From Mycolicibacterium tusciae (GTDB lineage Bacteria; Actinomycetota; Actinomycetes; Mycobacteriales; Mycobacteriaceae), in contig NZ_MVIM01000020.1 in the NCBI RefSeq assembly GCF_002086795.1, positions 1-64,000 of the forward strand: DNA of 64,000 nucleotides. Reading direction: 5' to 3'. A program made the translations under genes and the position numbers. The notes beneath the pieces were generated by a model that was not told where the DNA came from, ran no database searches, and was given only the letters and a program-made list of their open reading frames with translations. Of the stretch, positions 32,784 through 41,340 are shown piece after piece (positions within the stretch are counted from its first letter, which is position 1; every line of letters begins with the position of its first letter).

Positions 32784-34232
32784 GTGTATCTCAGCAAGCT
32801 GGTCAGACGCCAACTGTCGGTCTTCTCCGTCGTCGCAGTCGTCGCCGGAGGCACGATGGCCATCGGATACCTCGACCTGCCCAAGGCGCTGTTCGGAATC
32901 GGCCACTACCAGGTGACGGTGAACCTGCCATCGTCTGGGGGGCTGTACAAAGACGGCAACGTCACCTACCGCGGGGTTGAAGTCGGCCGCGTTGAGGACG
33001 TTCGGCTCAACGGCGGCGGAGTCGACGCGGTGCTGTCATTGAAGTCTGACACCAAGATTCCCGCCAACGTCGACGCCAATGTGCACAGTCAGACAGCTGT
33101 CGGCGAGTTGTTCATCGAGCTCGTCCCCCGCTCCGGCGACGGCCCCAAGCTCAAGGACGGTGACGTCATACCTGCCGACCACGCAACGCTGCCCCCCGAT
33201 ATCAACACCCTGCTGGCTCAGACCAACGCCGGACTGCAAGCCATCCCCCACGGCGATCTCAAGACTGTGATCGACGAGTCCTACACGGCGATAGGAGGAT
33301 TAGGGCCAGAACTGGCGCGCATCGTCAAGGGGGCAACTACCCTTGCCGCCGATGCGCGCGCAAACCTCGACTCGCTGACCACCGTGATCGATCAATCCAA
33401 GCCCGTGCTGGACAGTCAGATCAACTCCTCGGACTCGATCCGGGCCTGGGCGGCCAACGTCGCTGAGGTCACCCGCCAACTGCAAGAACAGGATCCCGCG
33501 CTGAAAGGCGTGCTGGACAGAGGGCCTGCCGCAACAACCGAAGCACGCCAGCTGATTGACCGGCTCAAACCCACGCTGCCCGTGGTCCTGGCCAACCTCG
33601 TCAACCTCGAACAGGTGGCAGTCACCTACCAACCCAGTCTCGAACAGATCCCTGTCCTGTTCCCCAAGGACATCGAAATGCTCCAGGCGGCCCAACTCGC
33701 CAACCGCGATACCAAGCAGGACTACAAGGGACTGTTCCTGTCGTTCAACCTCAACGCCAACCTCCCTCCGCCGTGCACCACCGGTTTCCTCCCCGCTCAA
33801 CAGGTACGCTCGCCCAGCGAAGTGGACTATCCCGAACGGCCGGCGGGCGACATGTACTGCCGGGTGCCGCAAGACTCGGCGTTGGACGTGCGCGGTGCGC
33901 GTAACGCCCCATGCATCACACGCCCAGGCAAGCGTGCACCCACCGTCAAGTTGTGCGAGAGCGACGAGGACTATGTGCCTCTCAACGACGGCTACAACTG
34001 GAAGGGCGACCCGAATGCCACGCTGTCCGGCCAGTCGGTACCCCAGCAGCCGCCGGGGACGCCGCCACCAGCCGGTCCCCCCGCACCGCCACCCATCGCG
34101 GTCGCCCAGTATGACCCCGCAACCGGCACGTACACCGGGCCCGACGGTAAGCAGTACACGCAGACCGATCTCGCTCGGGACGGGCGGCCGCGCGCGTGGC
34201 AGGACTTGCTCATCCCACGCGGTGGTGACTGA
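32784..34232 (+). CDS. mceF: Mce family protein MceF
   Basis: A 482-residue MCE protein starting at GTG 32784. The membrane anchor is LSVFSVVAVVAGGTMAIGYL. The MCE domain reads YQVTVNLPSSGGLYKDGNVT, YRGVEVGRVEDVRLNGGGVD, VHSQTAVGELFIELVPRSGD. A helical region and a Cys-containing C-terminal segment follow (PPPCTTGF, DMYCRVPQD, APCITRPGK, VKLCESDED), then a Pro-rich stretch and the YDPATGTYTGPDGKQYTQTD end typical of MceF. It is the last gene of the mce remnant; no mas (Mce-associated) genes follow. Confidence 0.92.
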   Translation: MYLSKLVRRQLSVFSVVAVVAGGTMAIGYLDLPKALFGIGHYQVTVNLPSSGGLYKDGNVTYRGVEVGRVEDVRLNGGGVDAVLSLKSDTKIPANVDANVHSQTAVGELFIELVPRSGDGPKLKDGDVIPADHATLPPDINTLLAQTNAGLQAIPHGDLKTVIDESYTAIGGLGPELARIVKGATTLAADARANLDSLTTVIDQSKPVLDSQINSSDSIRAWAANVAEVTRQLQEQDPALKGVLDRGPAATTEARQLIDRLKPTLPVVLANLVNLEQVAVTYQPSLEQIPVLFPKDIEMLQAAQLANRDTKQDYKGLFLSFNLNANLPPPCTTGFLPAQQVRSPSEVDYPERPAGDMYCRVPQDSALDVRGARNAPCITRPGKRAPTVKLCESDEDYVPLNDGYNWKGDPNATLSGQSVPQQPPGTPPPAGPPAPPPIAVAQYDPATGTYTGPDGKQYTQTDLARDGRPRAWQDLLIPRGGD

Positions 34233-34464
34233 TCGATCCGACGTGGAGCGCAGCGCATGCGAGCTACACCAATGTTCTAGGTAAAAACGTGAGATGTGTT
34301 GATGGGCATTAATACCCAATCGGTCGAAGACGCTCTTTGGACGCCGGAGGTGGCTAACCGATTGCAGGTCGAAACCCTGACCGGCACCCCTCGTCTAAAC
34401 CTACGGCCACATCAATCCCACACGATTCCAGATCGGGTAACCCCTTGAAAAGGACGAGTAAACC
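34233..34464. other. Intergenic region with no supported gene
   Basis: These 232 bases separate mceF from the GST-like gene. A tRNA T-arm-like string near 34359-34390 has no matching acceptor or D-arm. AAAGGA upstream of 34465 is the ribosome binding site of the next gene. Nothing else is visible. Confidence 0.4.
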
Positions 34465-35469
34465 ATGAGCTATGTCGCCGCGGCCGGCGAATTCAATCGC
34501 GACACCAACTACATCAGCAGCCGCATCACCGCTGACGGCCGCGACGGCTATCCCGTCGAACCAGGCCGCTACCGCCTGATCGTCGCGCGGGCCTGTCCGT
34601 GGGCCAACCGCACGATCATTGTGCGACGACTGCTCGGCCTGGAAAAGGTTCTGTCTATTGGCTTTTGCGGACCAACGCACGATACACGCAGCTGGACCTT
34701 CGACCTCGACCCAGGTGGCCTCGACCCAGTGCTGAAGATCCATTTCTTACGCGACGCATACAACAAGCGCATACCGGACTATCCGAAGGGAGTCACGGTG
34801 CCCGCGATCGTGGACGCGCCGACGGGCGCAGTGGTCACCAACGACTTCGCCCAAATGACCGTGGACTTCTCGACGCAGTGGACCCATTTCCATCGCGAGG
34901 GCGCCCCCCAGCTCTATCCCGAGCGACGGCGCGACGAGATCGACGACGTCGCTCAGCGCATCTACACCGAGGTCAACGACGGCGTCTACCAATGCGGGTT
35001 CGCGAGCTCACAGGATGCATACGACAGAGCCTACGACCGATTATTCAGCGCACTCGATTGGCTTTCTGAGCGCCTACAGACCCAACGCTATCTCGTAGGC
35101 GACACCATCACCGAGGCAGACATCCGGCTGTTCACCACACTGGCCCGATTTGACTCCGTATATCACGGCCACTTCAAATGCAATCGGTCGAAACTCACAG
35201 AGATGCCGACGCTGTGGGCCTACGCGCGGGATCTGTTCCAGACACCGGGCTTTGGCGACACCATCGACTTCGTGCAGACCAAGCAGCACTACTACATCGT
35301 GCACACGGATATCAATCCGACACAAGTCGTGCCGAAGGGTCCTGACCTGTCAAACTGGCTCACGCCGCACGGCCGGGAAGAGTTAGGCGGTAGGCCGTTT
35401 GGAGACGGCACACCACCTGAGTCGACTCCCGAGGGGGAACACATGCCCGACGGGCCCGAAGCCCGATAG
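34465..35469 (+). CDS. Glutathionyl-hydroquinone reductase-like protein (Xi-class GST, ECM4/PcpF family)
   Basis: A 334-residue protein. The N-terminal thioredoxin-like half has the family catalytic motif ARACPWANRT (Cys44-Pro-Trp-Ala), preceded by GEFNRDTNYISSRI, then IHFLRDAYNKRIPDYPKGVT and VPAIVDAPTGAVVTNDFAQM. The helical C-terminal half has QRYLVGDTITEADIRLFTTL and TKQHYYIVHTDINPTQVVPK, the conserved ECM4 ending. Family members remove glutathione (or in actinobacteria perhaps mycothiol) from quinone conjugates; PcpF does this in pentachlorophenol breakdown. That fits the dehalogenase upstream. Mycobacteria lack glutathione, so the thiol partner is uncertain. AAAAGGA precedes the ATG. 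Confidence 0.88.
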   Translation: MSYVAAAGEFNRDTNYISSRITADGRDGYPVEPGRYRLIVARACPWANRTIIVRRLLGLEKVLSIGFCGPTHDTRSWTFDLDPGGLDPVLKIHFLRDAYNKRIPDYPKGVTVPAIVDAPTGAVVTNDFAQMTVDFSTQWTHFHREGAPQLYPERRRDEIDDVAQRIYTEVNDGVYQCGFASSQDAYDRAYDRLFSALDWLSERLQTQRYLVGDTITEADIRLFTTLARFDSVYHGHFKCNRSKLTEMPTLWAYARDLFQTPGFGDTIDFVQTKQHYYIVHTDINPTQVVPKGPDLSNWLTPHGREELGGRPFGDGTPPESTPEGEHMPDGPEAR

Positions 35470-35642
35470 TGTCAGACGGTCTCGACACACCAGACAGCAC
35501 GGCGTACCTGCTCCAGCTCACAGACCTCGTCCTCGCACATACAGTCCTCGCGGCCGCGCATTCGAGCTGTCTGAGTCGCGGTCATAGCGCTTCACTGCCA
35601 CCACACACTCCTCGGGCGTGGTATGCCAGCCACCGTAAAGCG

Positions 35643-36073
35643 TTAAATCCCAGAGCCCACCCGCGAATGGGATGCTCTTGATCCGAATGGGATGCTCTTG
35701 ATGTTGTCGGCGTTCCAGTCCTTGGCTACCTCATCGGCCCTGACCAGTCGGGTGACACCGGGCTCCACCGAGAAGTTGACGATGTCGGCGGGCTTGCGGT
35801 CGACAACGGCGCGCGGCTGATCACCCGAGGCGCCGTAGTAGAACGTGGTCACGGCCACTCCCCTGCCCTCCGGCGTGGCGGCGAAGGCGTGGATGGTCTT
35901 GCTCCAGCCGGGCTTCGGCGCGGCGTGGGCACCACGCGTAGCGTCGTCTCACCGGTCGGCCGCTTGTCGCCACCGGCGACATCACCTGGCGGCCCCCCGC
36001 CGTATCCCGCGAGCAGGGTTGCGGTAACGGCCAATGCGGCTGCGCTGCCCCATGACTTGCTGATGTGCCTCAT
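35643..36073 (-). pseudogene. Sulfate-binding lipoprotein (SubI/CysP-like) remnant
   Basis: Two frames carry the N-terminal third of a sulfate/thiosulfate ABC binding protein: MRHISKSWGSAAALAVTATL (signal), TGETTLRVV, then after a frameshift near 35860-35930 FYYGASGDQPRAVVDRKPAD, IVNFSVEPGVTRLV and VAKDWNADN, the SYGASGDQSRAV motif of Sbp/SubI. The lipobox Cys is changed to Tyr (LLAGYGGG). The coding part ends at a 20-bp tandem duplication (35664-35702). The remaining ~230 residues are missing. It is dead, but it shows that a sulfate-uptake locus was once here. Confidence 0.78.
35664..35702. repeat. Short tandem duplication at the end of the SubI remnant
   Basis: CGAATGGGATGCTCTTGAT occurs at 35664-35682 and again at 35684-35702 (period 20). 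It lies at the breakpoint where the sulfate-binding protein homology ends. Confidence 0.8.
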
Positions 36074-36138
36074 GAACCGCTCGATGTGGTTTAACGGCAG
36101 CGGCCGCCCGCCGCGTCGCGTGCCCGACAGCAGCAAGG

Positions 36139-37125
36139 TTATTCGGGGTAGGGCAGTGATTCGGCGGCACGTTCGATCTGCAGCAGGCTGCGGCTGGTTG
36201 TCATGCGAGTCGATTCCTCACTGCTGAGCGCGCGCACGGTTTCGATCTGCACCTGCACGACCACTCCCTCCTCGGCGGCCAGCCGCGCGGCGGCGGCGAG
36301 GGTGTCGGGGTCGCTGACGTTGACCGCCAGAGGGGTTTTGGTGCCTGACGGGGTGAGGTATAGGCTGCCGAGGCTGCGGCGGAAACCGTCGATGGTGCCG
36401 ATCGCCCATCCGCGTTCGCTGTCGTAGTTGTAGTTTTTCAGTTCGCTGCCAAGCAGCGCGGCTCCGGCCTGGGTGAAGGCGACTTCGGTAGATCCGAGGC
36501 CGCGCTGGCGTATCTGTCCGGCGATGTCCCATCCAGCTGTTCTCATTGCGGATGTGGAGCGCAGCAGGCCTCGTCGCGCTTTGATCGGTAGGTCACGCAC
36601 GTCGCTGCCGACTCCGGCGGCACTGGAGCTAGCGTTGGTGAACAGCCGGGCGATTGTGCGCAGCGCCTCCGAATCGGGGCTTGAGGCGAATTGGCTTGTG
36701 CCGCCGAGTGGTACATGCTTCGCATCTCCGTCAAGTGGGGCGTCGGCGCGCAGCACAACCCGCACCGAGCCGGGACCGAGCCCGTGTATGAGAAGGTTTC
36801 GATTCAGCGCGTTCAGTTGAAGTCTCTCTCGAACGATCGCTTTGGTGGCGTCGTTGACTCCGGCGACGAAGGTTGCGAGTTTGTCCGCGCGGGTGGCATG
36901 GCCCCGCACCCCGGCGCCCTCCAAGTGCAGGTCGAGCTCGACTTGTTCAGGCGCGGTTTCTTCGGCCCAGACGCGTTCTGCGGCCGGATCACCTTGTACC
37001 GTGCCCGAATACAGCTGGCCGAGTGCGAAATCCGCGGTGTCGGGGAAATGCTCGTATTCATAGCGGATGGCGGCTCGAAGCAGGTCGTCGTCGCTGAGGC
37101 CGGAGAGGTGGCCGAGACCGGTCAT
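36139..37125 (-). CDS. Hypothetical protein, last gene of a three-gene regulator operon
   Basis: A 328-residue, probably soluble cytoplasmic protein that I do not recognise. There are no signal peptide, membrane helices or enzyme motifs. It begins LSDDDLLRAAIRYEYEHFPD and has a mixed alpha/beta look (VELDLHLEGAGVRGHATRAD, LLIHGLGPGSVRVVLRADAP, EGVVVQVQIETVRALSSEES). Its start overlaps the stop of the DUF6932-like gene by four bases (ATGA), so the two proteins are probably made together. The upstream HTH gene suggests a regulated module, possibly defensive or toxin-antitoxin-like, but nothing in the sequence proves this. Confidence 0.6.
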   Translation of the reverse strand: MTGLGHLSGLSDDDLLRAAIRYEYEHFPDTADFALGQLYSGTVQGDPAAERVWAEETAPEQVELDLHLEGAGVRGHATRADKLATFVAGVNDATKAIVRERLQLNALNRNLLIHGLGPGSVRVVLRADAPLDGDAKHVPLGGTSQFASSPDSEALRTIARLFTNASSSAAGVGSDVRDLPIKARRGLLRSTSAMRTAGWDIAGQIRQRGLGSTEVAFTQAGAALLGSELKNYNYDSERGWAIGTIDGFRRSLGSLYLTPSGTKTPLAVNVSDPDTLAAAARLAAEEGVVVQVQIETVRALSSEESTRMTTSRSLLQIERAAESLPYPE

Positions 37126-37655
37126 TGATCGATCACCTCCACGAAGCCCTTTGTCGCACTGTCGATTATCTCACCATCGGGGCCGATCACCCGTGACCAC
37201 CACCGGCGTTGCCGCTCAACGGCATATGGGTTGTCGCGGTTCACCACCAGGGCGTCGGTGAGCCCGCCCATGCAATGCAGCTTGTCTGTCTGCACAACCA
37301 GGTCACTGTGCCCGAGGGTGCCGGTGACCGAGCCGAGAGTCCACAGCGGCAGTGCGGCATCACCGTGTACCTGCTCCAACGCGTGAGCTGGCACCAGACA
37401 GGCGAAATCGCCGTCGCCGGGCGTGTCGTCTTTATAGGTGCAGAAGCCGCCGCTGAGCCAAATCGTGATCTCGTGACGATAGAACAACTGTCTGACAAGG
37501 GTGATGTGAATCCGGATCGCATCCAGAATCAAGCCACGCCGCTCGCGCGTGTGATCGGCAGCGTCATCGACGAATCGAGAGCGTACCTCGTCCAACGTCG
37601 CCCGATGGATGCCCGGCGGTAGTGTTCCGTGCTCGCCCATGCAGCGCGGAAGCAT
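37122..37655 (-). CDS. DUF6932-like (nucleotidyltransferase-related) protein
   Basis: A 177-residue protein starting MLPRCMGEHGTLPPGIHRAT. The pattern G-x-LPPGIHxATxxEvxxRF, followed by RRGLILDAIRIHITLVRQLF and ITIWLSGGFCTYKDDTPGDG with a D, resembles DUF6932 proteins. Those have a nucleotidyltransferase-like GSF...D-x-D core. Here GGF-x12-GDGDFAC keeps only part of that. The ATG at 37655 begins two bases after the HTH gene's stop, and its stop overlaps the next start. Function unknown; the family is often found near regulators and mobile DNA. Confidence 0.55.
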   Translation of the reverse strand: MLPRCMGEHGTLPPGIHRATLDEVRSRFVDDAADHTRERRGLILDAIRIHITLVRQLFYRHEITIWLSGGFCTYKDDTPGDGDFACLVPAHALEQVHGDAALPLWTLGSVTGTLGHSDLVVQTDKLHCMGGLTDALVVNRDNPYAVERQRRWWSRVIGPDGEIIDSATKGFVEVIDQ

Positions 37656-37657
37656 GT

Positions 37658-38323
37658 CTACCCCCCGTCGACGTCGATCCGCTCCTTCGTCCTGGTGCGA
37701 ATGTACGCAGGCCAGGGGTCCCCGGCCGCGGCGGCCTCGTCCAGTTCGGCGTCGGTCATCTCCTCCGGCGGCTTGCCGTGCCAGGACGGAGGCATCGCGC
37801 TGGTGTTGCTCAAAATGTCCAGCGTCTCGTCGATGCAGCGCATCGCATCCTGTGCGGCGGCCACGAGTTGGCCCGTCGCGGGCTGAGCAACGTCGACCGC
37901 GCTCAACGCGGCCCCAAGCCGTTGCCGCGCATCGACGAGGTTGGTCAGGTCGCTGCGGGTCGCCACCGCGCCGGTGTCGTCGGCGATGAATGCCCGAATC
38001 AGCTCGTCGATCGCCTTGCACTGGCGGGTGTTCATGCGCTGGGCCTCAGACGGCGGCTCATACCCCACCGCACCCGGCGCCCTCACCCCAGCCGCCGCGA
38101 ACGCGGTATTCTCCGACACGTCGGCCAGGTAGGCGATCGCCCGAATCGACGCATCCGAGGGCCGGGTGGCATACGTGCCCTGCCGCAGCCGGTTCAGCGT
38201 CGCGTGCGAAATGTCATGCCCGCCGTGTTGCGCCAGCTCGGCTAGCCTGCGCCCGGACGCCCCACCGTAACGTTGCGCGGCGACGTCGATCAAATCGATC
38301 AGCGATCTGCTGGTCTTACCCAT
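37658..38323 (-). CDS. HTH (XRE-like) regulatory protein
   Basis: A 221-residue protein. The N-terminus has a helix-turn-helix pattern: GRRLAELAQHGGHDISHATL, NRLRQGTYATRPSDASIRAI, AYLADVSENTAFAAAGV, as in Cro/C1-type proteins. The C-terminal half is helical and acidic (PPEEMTDAELDEAAAAG) with no known domain visible. ATG 38323 has GGTGGGC upstream; the longer frame to 38428 adds Arg/Cys-rich residues unlike the family. It heads a tight operon with the DUF6932-like and hypothetical genes and is the likely autoregulator. Confidence 0.7.
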   Translation of the reverse strand: MGKTSRSLIDLIDVAAQRYGGASGRRLAELAQHGGHDISHATLNRLRQGTYATRPSDASIRAIAYLADVSENTAFAAAGVRAPGAVGYEPPSEAQRMNTRQCKAIDELIRAFIADDTGAVATRSDLTNLVDARQRLGAALSAVDVAQPATGQLVAAAQDAMRCIDETLDILSNTSAMPPSWHGKPPEEMTDAELDEAAAAGDPWPAYIRTRTKERIDVDGG

Positions 38324-38474
38324 AGTCAGCCCACCGCCCATTAGCTCGGTCTGTTGACGCGTCTGTATGTTCGCGCGACACCTAGTGTTCTGCCACTTGT
38401 AACGTGAGTCAAGCGCAACACACCGCATCGGCGGGCCTGCAATCGAACTACAACCCTGTAACCTGCCTCACGTG

Positions 38475-38930
38475 TCAGACGCCACTCGCCTTTCGGGTGG
38501 TCGCTCGGTGCTTGGAGCGGGGGCGGCTTTGCACGTCGTCACGTTCGGGCCACAGCCGTCGGCCCAGGGCCTGTTCCAGGCGGGCCAGGGAGCCGATGTC
38601 GCAGAGCACGGTGCCGGCCAGGATCCGTCCGATGGTGGTGTGGGCCACTCCGCTGGTCGCCGCGAGTGCTCGCTGGCCGGTGGCGGTCTCGGTCATGGCT
38701 GCGCGCAATGCACGCGCGAGCTGCTGCGCGGCAGGTGCCGACGGTGGCGCGTCGGGGTCCAGGTCGGCGTCCGGCCAGAACCCCCGCAAGACGTATGCGC
38801 TCGGTGGGCGGTCACCATTGCTGCGCGACACAGGCCCACGATATCCCGCCCCACCGTCGCCGCAGGCCGACGTGTCGGACCCCTCTGCTCCAATGGTGCA
38901 TACACGCACCACTTGGGAAGGGGTCACCAT
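38475..38930 (-). CDS. Small HTH-containing protein
   Basis: A 151-residue protein whose middle (AARQLARALRAAMTETATGQ-like helices, then RALAATSGVAHTTIGRILAG, TVLCDIGSLARLEQALGRRL) is an XRE-type helix-turn-helix. The first ~55 residues are low-complexity and the last 20 are basic. The upstream ATG at 38930 is used because no better start is visible; an internal ATG at the HTH is possible. It is divergent from the recombinase-like gene, with a 32-bp gap, so it may regulate that element. Confidence 0.62.
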   Translation of the reverse strand: MVTPSQVVRVCTIGAEGSDTSACGDGGAGYRGPVSRSNGDRPPSAYVLRGFWPDADLDPDAPPSAPAAQQLARALRAAMTETATGQRALAATSGVAHTTIGRILAGTVLCDIGSLARLEQALGRRLWPERDDVQSRPRSKHRATTRKASGV

Positions 38931-38962
38931 GATGATCCAGCTGTCATCAACGGCGGCGCCGC

Positions 38963-39916
38963 ATGCTGAGGCCCGGGGTGCAGCTGCTGCTGCCGCTGCA
39001 GTGGGGGCCGGCCATGGCTGACGGGAGCCTGGCCGCGGCGGTGCAGGCGGTGACCGGTGCGTGGATCGCCGATGGGGTGCTGGCCGCGCAGACGCTGGAC
39101 AAGTTCGGTCTGCTGATCCGCCGATTCAGCCGATTCGCCGCAGTGCACGACGTCACCACCCTCGCCGCAGTCGATCACGCGCTGGTCGCGAAATTCGTTG
39201 CGGCCAAAGGCCGTACCCGCCACGGTGTCGTATCGGACGCGGCGGTGGCGACCATGCACAACCGCCGTGCGGCGCTGCGCGCGTTCTTTCGCACCGCGCG
39301 CCGGCTGCGGCTGACGCTGGACGACCCGACTATCGACATCGCCGTCCCCGCCCGACAGTCGTCCTGCCAGCGCCCACTGTCCGAGGATGAGGCCGCGCTG
39401 GTGCGGTTGTTTTCCGAACGCACCGCCCCGACTCGGCACGCCGCGACCGCGGCGTTGCTACTCGCCGGCGCGCACACCTCCGAGCTGGGACACATCACCG
39501 CCGCCGATCTGGATCCACAGGCCGCAACCGTGTGGATGCACGGCTCGAGCAAGTATCGCCCCCGCACACTGACGCTGGACCGCTGGTCGATGCGAGTGCT
39601 TTCCGAGCGCGCCGCCCACCTCACCCGCCCGCTACCCAGCCCCAAACCCTCGCCGGTGTTGTGCACCGGCGCCGGCGGAAGCGACGCACATAAGCAGGCC
39701 CGGGTGTGCGTGACCGTGCGCGAAATCCTCTCCCGCGCCGAGCTATCCGACGACTCCGGGGTGCGGCCGGCATCGCTGACCGCCTTCGCGGCGCGCCGCG
39801 AGTTCGACCGCACCGGCCGCATCGAAGACGCCGCGCGTCTCATCGGCTCACCCTCGCTGGACACCACCGCCGCCCTCATCGGCTACCACTGGCATGACCG
39901 GGCGGGCCCGTTATGA
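38963..39916 (+). CDS. Tyrosine recombinase-like protein with degenerate active site
   Basis: A 317-residue protein of XerC/D-like organisation. The N-terminal SAM-like domain (AQTLDKFGLLIRRFSRFAAV, HNRRAALRAFFRTARRLRLT) is followed by a catalytic-domain-like part: LLLAGAHTSELGHITAADLD where the usual first Arg (GLRxSEL) is His, SSKYRPRTLTL with the beta-hairpin Lys, and LIGSPSLDTTAALIGYHWHD with a possible nucleophile Tyr (usually LGHxSxxTTxxYxH). The Hx2R box is not evident. It may have lost catalysis and serve as a DNA-binding partner. An internal ATG at 39014 after GGGGGCC may be the true start. It overlaps the next gene by four bases. Confidence 0.7.
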   Translation: MLRPGVQLLLPLQWGPAMADGSLAAAVQAVTGAWIADGVLAAQTLDKFGLLIRRFSRFAAVHDVTTLAAVDHALVAKFVAAKGRTRHGVVSDAAVATMHNRRAALRAFFRTARRLRLTLDDPTIDIAVPARQSSCQRPLSEDEAALVRLFSERTAPTRHAATAALLLAGAHTSELGHITAADLDPQAATVWMHGSSKYRPRTLTLDRWSMRVLSERAAHLTRPLPSPKPSPVLCTGAGGSDAHKQARVCVTVREILSRAELSDDSGVRPASLTAFAARREFDRTGRIEDAARLIGSPSLDTTAALIGYHWHDRAGPL

Positions 39917-41340
39917 ACCCCAAAGACCGGTCCCGTAAAAAGGCCGGCGCCTACGGCGCCGAACGCATCAAGCAACGCGAGCTGCGCCGGGTCGAAACGC
40001 CAATGGATCTCACGCTGCTGGAGATCGACACCATCGAGGCGATCGCCTCCCACGAGGTCATCTATCAACTCGCCGCGGTCCTGCCCGTCCACGAGCCGGG
40101 AACCCCGGGCCGGCGTCCGCACTACCCCCCATGGGTGCACGTGCTGCACAAGGCCCTAGCCGGGGTGCTGGGCTCGCACAGCAAGGCCGCCCGCGCGATG
40201 GCCCACCCCACCTACTGGCGCACCATCCGCCACCGGGCCGCCAAACATCAGCCACCAAGGGCGCCGCGGCGCCCACCACAGCGCTGGCACCACAACTACG
40301 CCCAACGGCTACTCGACGAGTACACCGACAAGCTGCTTGACACGTTTCGCCTGCTCGCGCGGCGGCTCGCGCGCGAACTCGGTTGTCTCGACCCAGACGC
40401 TGGGGTGTCCCACACCAGCCCGGCGCGCGGGCAGTACGTCGTCGGCGATGGCACCGTTGTCGCCGCACCAGTGCGCAAGGCCACCGCCGACCACTGGGCC
40501 GAACAAGGCGGACGCCACGTGCACGCCGGCATCGAAGCCCAAAACGGCGACAGCGACACCGAATTCCGCTACGGCACCAAGTTCGCCATGCTCAGTACCC
40601 GCCCCGACACCATCCGCAACAACAGGGTCATCCTCGACGTCGACGCCGTGCCAGCGGGCAAGGGCTACGGCGGTGAAGCTCGTGTCGCTCTCGACATGAT
40701 CGACCGCGTCGTCGCCGACGCCGACGTACGGTGTGACGGCGTCTGCTACGACGGAGCGTTCCGCGGCAAGCACATCGACCGCGCCATGAAGCTCGGGTTG
40801 ACCGTGCTCTCACCGATGCACGACAGCACCCGCGTACCCACCGCATTCGCCCGACTCGAGTGCTCGTGCGGCGACGTTCATGACCTGTGGACCGAAGATG
40901 GACGGATCTGCGAACGCCAGATCCTCGACGCCGGCGACAGACACATGCAGCCCTGCCCGGTGGCCAAGATCTACCCGCGCGGCAACGCCGACGACAGCCA
41001 CCGCTGGTACATCGAGTTCGCCACCCCATCCTGCGGCACGGTGCATCGTACGCGTATCGACACCACCGACGCCGACCGCAGCTGCGGCTACAACCGCGCC
41101 GAGCACCTACGCCAGCACGTCAAGACCGACGACCGCGGCAGCGTCTACGACCGTTGCTATGGCTGGCGCGAAGACAGCGAAAGCCTCAACAACACCCTCG
41201 ACCGCACCCTCTATGGCGGGCGGATGATCGCTTTTGCTGCGGTTCGCCAGTTGACCGTGATGCTCGGATTCGCTTTGGGCCGAAACGCAATAGCGGCTTA
41301 CCTGCACCGCCGACGACACCCCGAAGAGCGAACTGCCTAA
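39913..41340 (+). CDS. DDE transposase-like protein paired with recombinase-like gene
   Basis: A 475-residue protein. The middle has a DDE-type layout: YVVGDGTVVAAPVRK (first Asp), CDGVCYDGAFRGKHIDRAM (second Asp), and near the end DRCYGWREDSESLNNTLDRT (Glu in the R/Y-x-ESLNN context). A helical N-terminus (VHVLHKALAGVLGSHSKAAR) and a Cys-rich insert (CSCGDVHDLW, PCPVAKIY) are present. The start overlaps the recombinase-like gene (ATGA), so both are made from one message. No terminal inverted repeats were found by eye, so an autonomous insertion sequence is not demonstrated. Confidence 0.68.
   Translation: MNPKDRSRKKAGAYGAERIKQRELRRVETPMDLTLLEIDTIEAIASHEVIYQLAAVLPVHEPGTPGRRPHYPPWVHVLHKALAGVLGSHSKAARAMAHPTYWRTIRHRAAKHQPPRAPRRPPQRWHHNYAQRLLDEYTDKLLDTFRLLARRLARELGCLDPDAGVSHTSPARGQYVVGDGTVVAAPVRKATADHWAEQGGRHVHAGIEAQNGDSDTEFRYGTKFAMLSTRPDTIRNNRVILDVDAVPAGKGYGGEARVALDMIDRVVADADVRCDGVCYDGAFRGKHIDRAMKLGLTVLSPMHDSTRVPTAFARLECSCGDVHDLWTEDGRICERQILDAGDRHMQPCPVAKIYPRGNADDSHRWYIEFATPSCGTVHRTRIDTTDADRSCGYNRAEHLRQHVKTDDRGSVYDRCYGWREDSESLNNTLDRTLYGGRMIAFAAVRQLTVMLGFALGRNAIAAYLHRRRHPEERTA

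Noticed and set aside
34341..34390. tRNA-like string (GGTCGAAACCCTG, T-arm-like)
   Set aside because: No matching acceptor stem, D-arm or anticodon arm around it; too weak to call a tRNA or att fragment.
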